A stretch of DNA of 64,000 nt, taken from NCBI RefSeq assembly GCF_001426245.1, contig NZ_LMCM01000006.1, positions 532,865 to 596,864 on the forward strand. The letters run 5' to 3'. The notes under the pieces were generated by a model that was not told the origin of the DNA, ran no database searches, and saw only the letters and a list, made by a program, of their open reading frames with translations. Positions 1 through 7,188 of the stretch are shown piece after piece. The DNA is from Phycicoccus sp. Root101. GTDB lineage: Bacteria; Actinomycetota; Actinomycetes; Actinomycetales; Dermatophilaceae. Positions within the stretch are counted from its first letter, which is position 1. Every line of letters starts with the position of its first letter. A program made the translations under genes and the position numbers.

Positions 1-1
1 C

Positions 2-112
2 CACTCGGGTCTGCCCGAGGACGTCGTCGTCGTGGGCCTGGTGGCCGGGTCCGTCGGCGCGGAGCCCATCCCCGCGTGGGGTCCGTCGGACTGCGCCCGA
101 CTCAGCTCGTGA
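2..112 (+). CDS. 3' end of an unidentified gene (partial)
   Basis: An open frame enters from the left edge and stops at a TGA at 110-112, leaving the last 36 residues of a protein, with a hydrophobic segment LPEDVVVVGLVAG. It overlaps the stop of the convergent ABC permease gene by 11 bases, a common arrangement in compact genomes. A segment of this type occurs near the C-terminus of hydrogenase-maturation-type proteases, but 36 residues are too few to name the family. The reading frame itself is moderately supported; function unknown. Confidence 0.4.
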   Translation, partial: HSGLPEDVVVVGLVAGSVGAEPIPAWGPSDCARLSS

Positions 113-917
113 TGTCCTTGGTGGCGAAGTTGGCCCATGCAGCCCCGAGGAGCACGGCGACGTAGACGGCCTGCAACCCGACGCCCCGCTCGACCCCGCT
201 CAGCAGGAGGGGGTCACGGTAGAGGTCGACGAACGTCAGCCAGTACCGCGTCGGCAGGTAGGGCTGCAGGGGACGGGCCGCGTCGATCGTGAGCAGCAGG
301 GAGGACCCGATGAGGAAGGCGAGTGCGCCCAGGGTCGCCGTCTGCGGTGAGTCGGTCAGCGTCGACAGGAACAGCGCCATCGCCGCCACCCCGAGCATCG
401 AGAAGGTGATGAAGGCGATCGCCAGCACGGTGCGCCAGGCGATCTGACCGGGAGTGAGCAGGGTGCCCGAGACGCTGACCATGGACTGCGACAGCGGTGC
501 GTTCCCGAGCGTGAGCCGCCCCACGACGAACCCGACGGCAGCCACGGTGAGCACCGACACGAGGACGTATGCCGTGCTCGCGACCAGCTTGGCCACGAGC
601 AGCCGCGTACGGCCGACAGGGCGGATCAGCAGGTACCGCAACGTTCCTGCCTGGGACTCACCCGCCACCGCCTCCCCGGCGACGACGGCAACGGAGATCG
701 GCAGGAACAGCGGGAGCACGATGGCCAGGGCCGCGATCGCGAACAGCGACCCGTTGGCCACCACGGCCGAGAGGAAGGCGGGCCCCTGACCCGGACGCGG
801 CGCGATACCGGTCACCGCGAGCAGCACCGCCACGATCGTCGGCAGCAGGTTGAGCAGGGCGATGGTCAGCCAGGTGCGGCGGCGGCGGAAGAGCTTGCCG
901 AGCTCGACGACGATCAC
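102..917 (-). CDS. ABC-2 type transporter permease
   Basis: Membrane subunit of an ABC-2 exporter, 271 residues. About six hydrophobic segments are visible: near residues 16-36, 55-80, 108-130, 160-185, 195-215 and 247-262. The segment GTLRYLLIRPVGRTRLLVAK between membrane segments 2 and 3 is typical of ABC-2 permeases, which dimerise and pair with a separate ATPase. The start is a GTG at 917 overlapping the stop of the ATPase gene (GTGA), so the two are translationally coupled. It is the last gene of a three-gene operon that begins with a LolA-like protein. Substrate unknown; family assignment firm. Confidence 0.88.
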   Translation of the reverse strand: MIVVELGKLFRRRRTWLTIALLNLLPTIVAVLLAVTGIAPRPGQGPAFLSAVVANGSLFAIAALAIVLPLFLPISVAVVAGEAVAGESQAGTLRYLLIRPVGRTRLLVAKLVASTAYVLVSVLTVAAVGFVVGRLTLGNAPLSQSMVSVSGTLLTPGQIAWRTVLAIAFITFSMLGVAAMALFLSTLTDSPQTATLGALAFLIGSSLLLTIDAARPLQPYLPTRYWLTFVDLYRDPLLLSGVERGVGLQAVYVAVLLGAAWANFATKDITS

Positions 918-1840
918 CGGGCCACCTCTCCCGGAGCCCGCGCGCTGGTGCGCTCGGCGATGACGTCCTCGAGGCGGCGGCGCTCGGGTCCGAGCTCCAC
1001 GACGCGCAGCCCCGCGGCCACGAGCCGGGCGTTGATCTCAGCGGCGTCGGCGGTGCGGACGAAGAGCAGGTCGTCCTCCCGCACCTCGACGCGGCCGTCG
1101 AGGAGGCGGTGCGCCTCGTCGGCGTCGGGGGTGCGCACCACCACTCTGCCGGTGGGTGCCCGCAACGTGGCGAGGTCCTCCTGGACGACCAGCCGGCCAC
1201 GGTCGAGCAGCCCGATGCGGGTGCAGAGCTCCTCGACCTCGGCGAGCAGGTGGCTGGAGAGGAAGACCGTCGTGCCGGCGGCGTTGAGGGTCTGCAGGAG
1301 GGTCCTGACCTCGAGGATGCCCTGGGGGTCGAGCCCGTTCGTCGGCTCGTCGAGGACGAGGAGCTCGGGCTGGCGCAGGAGGGCACCGGCCAGCCCCAGC
1401 CGCTGACGCATGCCGAGCGAGTAGGCACGCACCGGACGACGGCCCACGGACGCGAGGCCGACGAGCGAGAGGGCCTGCGCCACCCTGTCCCGGCGGCCGC
1501 GACGGCCACCACCCAACGGACCCTGGGGCGCCGGACCGCTCGCGTCGAGGATGGTGAGGTTCGCTGCACCGGAGAGGTGGCCGTATGCAGCCGGGCCCTC
1601 GACGAGGGCCCCGACACGGGGCAGCACGCTGGCCGCGTTCTTGGGCATCGGCTGTCCGAGGACCCGGACCTCCCCCGAGGTCGCCAGGACGAGCCCGAGC
1701 AGGCAGCGCACCGTCGTGGTCTTGCCCGATCCGTTGGCACCGAGGAAGCCGTAGACGTCACCGGGACGCACGTCGAGGTCGATGCCGTCGACGGCCGCGA
1801 CCGCGCCATACCGCTTGACCAGGCCCTCGGTGCGGATCAC
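914..1840 (-). CDS. ABC transporter ATP-binding protein
   Basis: ATPase subunit of the ABC-2 exporter encoded just downstream, 308 residues. Walker A GANGSGKTTT lies at about 34-43, the signature region YSLGMRQRLGLAGALL near 135, and Walker B LLVLDEPTNGLDP near 155. The C-terminal part resembles the regulatory tail of drug/antibiotic exporter ATPases (CcmA/NatA type). The open frame extends upstream, but the GTG at 1840 is preferred: it overlaps the preceding gene's stop (GTGA) and puts VIRTEGLVKRYG at the N-terminus, as expected for the family. It probably works with the permease at 102-917. Exported substrate unknown. Confidence 0.9.
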   Translation of the reverse strand: MIRTEGLVKRYGAVAAVDGIDLDVRPGDVYGFLGANGSGKTTTVRCLLGLVLATSGEVRVLGQPMPKNAASVLPRVGALVEGPAAYGHLSGAANLTILDASGPAPQGPLGGGRRGRRDRVAQALSLVGLASVGRRPVRAYSLGMRQRLGLAGALLRQPELLVLDEPTNGLDPQGILEVRTLLQTLNAAGTTVFLSSHLLAEVEELCTRIGLLDRGRLVVQEDLATLRAPTGRVVVRTPDADEAHRLLDGRVEVREDDLLFVRTADAAEINARLVAAGLRVVELGPERRRLEDVIAERTSARAPGEVAR

Positions 1841-2943
1841 GACGGGGCCCCTTGACCGTGGAGCAGCTCGTCCGCGGCCTCGGAGAGGCCCGCGGGGGTC
1901 ATCGTCCCGGTGAGCAGCCACTGGATCCCCGACCGGTCGGGCCGGGTCAGGAGGAGGGCGAGGGGGCCGACGTCGACGGCGGTGCCGGCCGGTACGGCGT
2001 GCGAGCCCGCTGCGAGCTGCAGCTGCCGGTCGAGGGACCGCGCCCTACGGCCCGGGAGTCCGGCCACCGCCAGCTGGGTGACTCCGCTGCCGTACAGGCC
2101 CACGCCGCGGGTGCCTGCGAGCGGATCCTGGCGTGGGTACCCGCGCAGGACGTCCGGGGGCTGGGCCGGTGAGAACCGCGCGATCGCATCGACGAGGTCG
2201 AACCGGCTGCTGATCCGCACCCGCGCCGACGGCGGCGGGGTGAACGAGATCGCCGCCTCCGGGGGTCGCCCGGGGGCGAAGTCGAGGAAGGTCGTCGACA
2301 TGGCTGCGCGGGACTCGCCCCGGCCGTAGACCTCGACCGACACGGGGATGCCGGACTCACGGTCGGCCCAGACGTCCAGGCGGTCGATGCTGCTCTGCGG
2401 GTCCTGCGGCCGGATGCGCAACCCGTCGGCGGCCCGACCCGCGACCCGGCGGGCCGCCAGCATCGACGCCTGGGCATCGGTGGCCCCACTGAGGAGGCGT
2501 GCAGCCAGCGCCGGGGGAAGACCGTCGTCGGCCCTCGGCAGTCGGACCGTGCCCGCGGGGGCGTCGGCGGCCCGTGTGGCCCGGTTGTCCTCGAAGTCCC
2601 ACGACCACGACCCGGAGGGGCTGACCCGCAGGCTCCGCTCACCGCCCGGGTCGAGGGTGTCCACGCGCCACTCGTCGTCGTCCCGCCACCAGACGCGCAG
2701 CTCGGTGCGACCACCGAGCAAGGTCGACACGTCGTTGAACTCGTCGCCGACGGGCAGGGCCAACGCACCGGTCGACTCGGCGTACCCCGAGTAGGCCGCC
2801 CCCCTGGCCGCCACGATCCGCTGGAGCAGAGCAGCAGCATCGTCGTGCTCCCCGCCGACCGGCAGGACACGGAGCACCAGCGGCACCGCCGCGATGGTCA
2901 GCGCCGAACCCACCACCACCGGCCATCGCCACGAGCGGATCAC
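1837..2943 (-). CDS. LolA-like / DUF2092-like membrane-anchored protein
   Basis: A 368-residue protein starting at the GTG at 2943 (VIRSWRWPVVVG), after a weak GGCGGG ribosome site. An N-terminal hydrophobic segment (about 5-26) is a signal or membrane anchor. The rest is hydrophilic, rich in Trp and beta-prone stretches (TELRVWWRDDDEWRVDTLD, SGSWSWDFEDN), matching actinobacterial proteins annotated as outer-membrane lipoprotein-sorting or sigma-E regulatory-like. It is the first gene of an operon with an ABC-2 ATPase and permease, so it may be an extracytoplasmic partner of that exporter. That link is inferred from coupling only. Confidence 0.7.
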   Translation of the reverse strand: MIRSWRWPVVVGSALTIAAVPLVLRVLPVGGEHDDAAALLQRIVAARGAAYSGYAESTGALALPVGDEFNDVSTLLGGRTELRVWWRDDDEWRVDTLDPGGERSLRVSPSGSWSWDFEDNRATRAADAPAGTVRLPRADDGLPPALAARLLSGATDAQASMLAARRVAGRAADGLRIRPQDPQSSIDRLDVWADRESGIPVSVEVYGRGESRAAMSTTFLDFAPGRPPEAAISFTPPPSARVRISSRFDLVDAIARFSPAQPPDVLRGYPRQDPLAGTRGVGLYGSGVTQLAVAGLPGRRARSLDRQLQLAAGSHAVPAGTAVDVGPLALLLTRPDRSGIQWLLTGTMTPAGLSEAADELLHGQGAPS

Positions 2944-3060
2944 CCCGCCCACGGTACGTCGCGGAGCCGGGAGCCGCGATGGCCTGCCAGCCTCGGTTCG
3001 GTCACGAGAACAACGCCCGTCGGGCGCGAAGACCGTCCTTCGCGGGCGGCACCGGTCCGT

Positions 3061-3098
3061 ACCAACGGTGCCCACCCCGAGGAGCGGACACCGTTGGT
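3061..3098 (-). terminator. Intrinsic terminator after the beta-propeller gene
   Basis: A perfect 10-bp inverted repeat, ACCAACGGTG at 3061-3070 and CACCGTTGGT at 3089-3098, with an 18-base loop. It lies 12 bases past the stop of the leftward gene 3110-4207 and before the LolA-like gene, where a terminator is expected. No U-tract is evident, as is common in actinobacteria. Confidence 0.65.
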
Positions 3099-3109
3099 GT
3101 CGACGTCCG

Positions 3110-4207
3110 TCAGTCGGCACTCAGGCCCGAGGTTCCGTATGCCGTGCCGGCAGCGGTGCCGGTGGAGGTGAGCCCTCCTTGGGCACCGACCCGGAAGGAA
3201 GACACCGAACCGTCACCCAGACGCACCGACAAGGTCCGTCCGTCCGACGACACCGCGGCGTCCGTGGGACCGGCGCCAGTCGTCGCAGCAACGGCCGCTG
3301 CCAGCGACAGCGAGCCGTCGTGGGAGATGCGGTAGGCCGAGATGGAGGTGCTGGCCGCGTTCACGACGAACGCCCAGTCGCCCGCGACGACCAACCAGCA
3401 GGCCGCCTTCTGCGTGTCGGCCAGGGCGCCGGTGATGGGCCGCAGAGGCCGGACCCGGTACGAGGATGCGGATCCGGTCGCCGCCTCCGACACGATGAGG
3501 TGTCCGCGTCGGTCGAAGTCGAAGCCGTAGGGCGTCGTACCCGCCGAGGCGTGTGGCCTCGCGTCCCCGGCGTAGCCGCCGACGACTCGGAACGTCTCGA
3601 TCCGGTTGGCGGCCTTCTCGGTCACGATGAGTGAGTGCCCATCGGGGGTGAAGGAGATCTGCGCGGCGTCGGTGGTGCCGCCTGCCGGGTTGGGGGTGAG
3701 GCTCCGCGTGGAACCGGGCAGGCTGTGCAGATCTCCGTCGGCGTCGTAGCGGAAGCCTCGGATCGTGTCGTCGCCCTGGTTCAGCACGTAGCCGACCCCA
3801 TCCCGCACCGTGACACTCACCGGGAAGTCGCCGCCGGAGCTGATCCGGTCTCGCAGGACAAGACCGCGGCGGGTCGAGACCAGGGCCGACACCGAACCGT
3901 CGCCGGCGTTGACCACGAACAAGATCCGGCCGTCCCGGGCGACGCCCCCCTGAGAGTGCAGCGATGCGCCGGCGCCGAGACCTCCGGTAGCGACTGTTCC
4001 AGCTGCGCGGAGCGAACCGTCCTGCGTGCGGTCGAAGACGGCGACGGCGTTCCCTGCCGCTGCGTTCGTGGCCTCGTACACGTGGCCGACGACCGCGTCG
4101 CCCGCCCTGGCTTCATGGGCGGAGGCGCCGCCCGCAGTCGCGGCGAGCATCAGTGCAGCCGCCGTGGCTGCAGCTGCAGCGAGGACTGATGTGCGTGTGG
4201 TGTTCAT
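3110..4207 (-). CDS. Secreted lactonase/YncE-like beta-propeller protein
   Basis: A 365-residue exported protein. The start is the ATG at 4207 (MNTTRTSVLA), preceded by GGGAGAG; an upstream ATG in frame is less well placed. Residues 1-31 are an Ala-rich signal peptide ending near GGASAHEA. The rest is repeats of the type G-hhYVLNQGDDTIRGFRYDADGDL, AFVVNAASTSISAYRISHDGSL and LIVTEKAANRIETFRVVGG, each a blade of a seven-bladed propeller like the 6-phosphogluconolactonase/YncE family. Whether it hydrolyses a lactone or only binds a ligand cannot be read from sequence. Followed by a terminator, so monocistronic. Confidence 0.85.
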   Translation of the reverse strand: MNTTRTSVLAAAAATAAALMLAATAGGASAHEARAGDAVVGHVYEATNAAAGNAVAVFDRTQDGSLRAAGTVATGGLGAGASLHSQGGVARDGRILFVVNAGDGSVSALVSTRRGLVLRDRISSGGDFPVSVTVRDGVGYVLNQGDDTIRGFRYDADGDLHSLPGSTRSLTPNPAGGTTDAAQISFTPDGHSLIVTEKAANRIETFRVVGGYAGDARPHASAGTTPYGFDFDRRGHLIVSEAATGSASSYRVRPLRPITGALADTQKAACWLVVAGDWAFVVNAASTSISAYRISHDGSLSLAAAVAATTGAGPTDAAVSSDGRTLSVRLGDGSVSSFRVGAQGGLTSTGTAAGTAYGTSGLSAD

Positions 4208-4309
4208 GAGGCTCTCCCGTTGAGTTGGTGGATGCGATGACTTCGAAACCACCCCTCAGGTGCCCGTGCTTCCCGGTTTCGGGGTCCGTAAGGAGGACGA
4301 AAGAATTGC

Positions 4310-4322
4310 GTTGTCCGACAAC
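4310..4322. promoter_or_regulatory. Short perfect palindrome upstream of the propeller gene
   Basis: GTTGTCCGACAAC is a 13-base perfect palindrome about 100 bases upstream of the secreted propeller protein start, in the gap between two leftward genes. It could be an operator or part of the haloacid dehalogenase gene's 3' end structure. Single copy and short, so weak evidence. Confidence 0.3.
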
Positions 4323-4358
4323 AGGTCTGCAGTCACGAATGTCGCCACGCACCCACGC

Positions 4359-5045
4359 TCAGAGCTCGCCCAGCACCTCAGCGAGTTCGAGCAGTGATGT
4401 CACCTCCACCTCGGGGCGCGCGAAGCAGGTCGGGTAGGTGGCACCCGTCCGGTTGATGAACGCCGTCCTCAGGCCGGCGTGGTGCGCGCCGTGGATGTCC
4501 CAGGGATGGACGGCGACCAACATCGCCTCATCGGCAGCCACCCCGCAGACGTCCAACGCGTACTGGTACGCGGCCCCGGCCGGCTTCCACAGGGGCGCCG
4601 CCTGCACGGACAGGAGTCGCTCGAACGTGGTCGTGAGGCCGTTGCGGTGGAGGAGACCCTCCGCCACGCCGGTCGAGCCGTTGCTCAGGGTCACGAGTCG
4701 GATCTCCAAGGCTGCCAACGCCGGGATCCCGGTCAGGACATCGGGGTGAACAGGCAAGGTGGCGAATGCAGCCATCACCCGATCGACCGCCAGGTCGACG
4801 TCATCGAGCTGCAGCGGCCGCAGCACCGTTGCCAACGACGTGGCGGCCAGGTCGGCGAAGTCGGGGTTGACCCCGGTGACGGTCAGGGCGAACCCATCGC
4901 GCAGCAACGACGCGAACCACGTCCCGGCCAGGGCGGGCGGGGCGCCCAGATCGGCGAAGGTCTGCTGCAGCCCGCTCATGTCCGACAAGGTCTCGTTGAC
5001 GTCGAAGACGACCAACCCTGGCCGAGGCCTGATCTCTGTGCCCAT
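4359..5045 (-). CDS. Haloacid dehalogenase, type II
   Basis: A 228-residue HAD-superfamily hydrolase of the 2-haloacid dehalogenase type. Motif I is FDVNETLSD near residue 14 (nucleophile Asp). Motif II is VTLSNGS near 120, the conserved Lys is in WKPAGAAYQYAL near 153, and motif III is MLVAVHPWDIHGAHHAG near 180. The start at the ATG at 5045 follows a clear AAGGAG; the longer frame upstream has no family similarity. Known members hydrolyse short 2-haloalkanoic acids, but many family members have other small substrates. It is divergent from an ECF sigma gene, with a perfect dyad between them. Confidence 0.9.
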   Translation of the reverse strand: MGTEIRPRPGLVVFDVNETLSDMSGLQQTFADLGAPPALAGTWFASLLRDGFALTVTGVNPDFADLAATSLATVLRPLQLDDVDLAVDRVMAAFATLPVHPDVLTGIPALAALEIRLVTLSNGSTGVAEGLLHRNGLTTTFERLLSVQAAPLWKPAGAAYQYALDVCGVAADEAMLVAVHPWDIHGAHHAGLRTAFINRTGATYPTCFARPEVEVTSLLELAEVLGEL

Positions 5046-5074
5046 CGATGACTCCTTGCGCGATTTCGTCTCCA

Positions 5075-5102
5075 CTGGTGCGATGTCAGCCTGTCGCACC
5101 AG
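5075..5102. promoter_or_regulatory. Perfect 9-bp dyad between divergent dehalogenase and sigma genes
   Basis: CTGGTGCGA at 5075-5083 and TCGCACCAG at 5094-5102 form a perfect inverted repeat with a 10-base spacer, 29 bases upstream of the dehalogenase ATG and 83 upstream of the sigma ATG. Position and symmetry suit a dimeric repressor site controlling one or both genes. No matching regulator is adjacent. Confidence 0.55.
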
Positions 5103-5185
5103 CGTCCTCATGTGCTGGACCTTCGCCCGGAACCGAAGGCGGCCGACACCTTCGTGAGGGACCGAACCCACCTGACGGGAACACC

Positions 5186-5779
5186 ATGAGCCACCCAGCG
5201 GATTCCCGGGGTGTGCCCGAACCCCGACCGGACGTTGACGCGCAGGCGTCGGCCCGCGCGTTCCGTGAGCATGTCGAACCACAGCTCGAGGTGCTCCTGC
5301 GCGTGGCTCAGTCGCTGACGGGCAACGCTGCCGACGCCGAGGACCTGACCCAGGAGACCCTGATCCGCGCCTACAACGCGGTCGGCCGCTTCGACGGACG
5401 TCATCCCCGGGCGTGGCTGCTGACCATCCTTCGACACACTCACCTGAACATGCACCGTCGCCAACGGCCCGAGACCGTGGCGGACTGGGAGTCGCTGCGC
5501 AGGACGCGACCGGCCTTCGGAGCAAGCGCGCCGCACAGCGCCGAGGAGGAGGTCATCGGCCTGGAGCTGCATGACCACCTGGAACGCGCTCTGGCCGAGC
5601 TGGACCCGCGCTTCCGTGCGGTCCTGTGGCTGGTCGACGTCGACGACCTCAGCTACGCCGAAGCAGCCGCGGCGCTCGGCGTGCCTGTCGGCACCGTGAT
5701 GTCCCGGCTCAGCCGTGCCCGAGAACGCGTCCGCCACCACCTCGGCCCGAACATCCTCACCGCAAGGAGGCTTCCATGA
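5186..5779 (+). CDS. ECF RNA polymerase sigma factor
   Basis: A 197-residue extracytoplasmic-function sigma factor. Region 2 is at about 30-95 (AQSLTGNAADAEDLTQETLIRAYNAVGRF, then HPRAWLLTILRHTHLNMHRR). Region 4 is at about 130-185 (LDPRFRAVLWLVDVDDLSYAEAAAALGVPVGTVMSRLSRARERVRHHL). The ATG at 5186 (MSHPADSRG) was chosen because the upstream in-frame part overlaps the divergent promoter region; its ribosome site is weak. The stop overlaps the ATG of a zinc-finger anti-sigma gene (ATGA), the usual coupling of ECF factor and regulator. Target promoters unknown; the neighbouring dehalogenase may be one. Confidence 0.93.
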   Translation: MSHPADSRGVPEPRPDVDAQASARAFREHVEPQLEVLLRVAQSLTGNAADAEDLTQETLIRAYNAVGRFDGRHPRAWLLTILRHTHLNMHRRQRPETVADWESLRRTRPAFGASAPHSAEEEVIGLELHDHLERALAELDPRFRAVLWLVDVDDLSYAEAAAALGVPVGTVMSRLSRARERVRHHLGPNILTARRLP

Positions 5780-6051
5780 TCCGCTCGCTGCGTGCCGTGG
5801 TCACCTGCCACTGGAGCGCGCGACGCATCCAGCGGTACCTCGATGCCGATCCAGCGGCACTGCTGACGCCCGGCGAGGTGTCCCGGCTCGAGTCGCATCT
5901 GGCGACCTGCGAGACCTGCGCCCAGGTGGCGAACGAGCACCGGACCCTGCACCGGGCCCTGTCGCGCTGGCCGGGACGACCGGCGCCCGACCCCGTTGCC
6001 GTGGCGCGCCTGCGCGGCTTCGTCGATCAGCTCGTGGGCGAGGAACAGTGA
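5776..6051 (+). CDS. Zinc-finger anti-sigma factor
   Basis: A 91-residue soluble protein starting at the ATG at 5776 after AAGGAGG. Residues 38-49, SHLATCETCAQV, contain the H-x3-C-x2-C zinc site of ZAS/zf-HC2 anti-sigma domains. No membrane segment follows, so it is a cytoplasmic, possibly redox- or metal-responsive, form. It should bind the ECF sigma encoded immediately upstream, to whose gene it is coupled by a 4-base overlap. Convergent with the epimerase gene. Confidence 0.85.
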   Translation: MIRSLRAVVTCHWSARRIQRYLDADPAALLTPGEVSRLESHLATCETCAQVANEHRTLHRALSRWPGRPAPDPVAVARLRGFVDQLVGEEQ

Positions 6052-6130
6052 TGAGTCCCTGACAGCAGCGCGGTCGGCGCCGCTGGGCTGTCCCTTGACG
6101 GACGAGATCGATCCGTACCGGCCGAGGCGT

Positions 6131-7177
6131 TCACGCGCGGAGCGGGTCCCGGGCGAACCGTGCCAGCCCCTCCATCGGCCCCACCCGGGCGGTGAATCCG
6201 AGCTCGTCGGCTGCGCGCGCCGGTGAGGCGACGACGTGTCGCACGTCGCCCAGCCGGTACTCCCCCGAGACGACCGGGCTGAGTGAGGCCGCCGAGCCGG
6301 CGGTGACCATCCGGGCCACGTCGAGAATGGTCACCGGCTCACCGGAGCACACGTTGTAGGCCGCGTGGCTGCCGTGGTCGCGCCCGCCAACGGCCTCCAC
6401 CGCGGCCACGTTGGCGCGGGCGACGTCCTCGACGTGGACGAAGTCGCGCACCTGACCGCCGTCCTCGAAGACGACCGGAGCCCGCCCGGCCTCCATGGCC
6501 GACCGGAAGATGGCGGCCACGCCCGAGTACGGCGTGTTCCTGGGCATCCCCGGGCCGTACACGTTGTGGTAGCGCAGCGAGATGGCCGAGCCGGGAGCCT
6601 GGCGTGCCCACGCGGTCGCGTAGTGCTCCTGGGCGACCTTGCTCGCGGCGTAGCTGCTGCGCGGGTCGAGGAGGGCGTCCTCGGTCACCGTCTCCCAGTC
6701 CAGCACCCTGCCGCAGCGCGGGCACGCGTTGTCGAACCGGCCCGCGTCCAGGTCCTCCACGGTGCGGGGTGCCGGCGTCTGGTGACCGTGGTCCGGACAC
6801 CGGTAGCGGCCTTCGCCGTAGACGACCATCGACGACGCCTGCACGAACCTTGGCACCCCGGCCCTGGCCATGGCGGCAAGGAGGGAGGCGGTACCGAGGT
6901 CGTTGTGTGCGGCATACAGGGGAAGGTCGGCGACCGTCACGCCGGCGCCGACCATCGCGGCAAGGTGGCACACCACGTCGACGCCGCGCAGGAGCCCGAC
7001 CCAGTCGTCGGCGGCGCGGACGTCGAGGACGTGCACACCCTCCGGTGCCGTTGCTGGACGGACATGGGCCTGCGGCACCATCGCATCCACGGCCACGACG
7101 TCGTGTCCTGCGGCGCGCAGGGCCGTTGCTGTCGCCGTGCCGATGAACCCCGCCGCGCCGGTCACCAGCACGGTCAT
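6131..7177 (-). CDS. NAD-dependent epimerase/dehydratase with zinc-ribbon insertion
   Basis: A 348-residue extended short-chain dehydrogenase. TGAAGFIGT at residues 6-14 is the dinucleotide-binding loop, and YAASKVAQEHY near 190 carries the catalytic YxxxK. SLRYHNVYGPGMP and DFVHVEDVA are the usual nucleotide-sugar epimerase signatures. Unusually, about 38 residues inserted before the active site hold RCPDHGH and ACPRCGRVLDW, a probable metal-binding loop. The ATG at 7177 is preferred over a longer frame that runs into the upstream gene, whose stop is 12 bases away. Probably a nucleotide-sugar enzyme working with the glycosyltransferases nearby; substrate unknown. Confidence 0.88.
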   Translation of the reverse strand: MTVLVTGAAGFIGTATATALRAAGHDVVAVDAMVPQAHVRPATAPEGVHVLDVRAADDWVGLLRGVDVVCHLAAMVGAGVTVADLPLYAAHNDLGTASLLAAMARAGVPRFVQASSMVVYGEGRYRCPDHGHQTPAPRTVEDLDAGRFDNACPRCGRVLDWETVTEDALLDPRSSYAASKVAQEHYATAWARQAPGSAISLRYHNVYGPGMPRNTPYSGVAAIFRSAMEAGRAPVVFEDGGQVRDFVHVEDVARANVAAVEAVGGRDHGSHAAYNVCSGEPVTILDVARMVTAGSAASLSPVVSGEYRLGDVRHVVASPARAADELGFTARVGPMEGLARFARDPLRA

Positions 7178-7188
7178 CGAAGCCTGCG

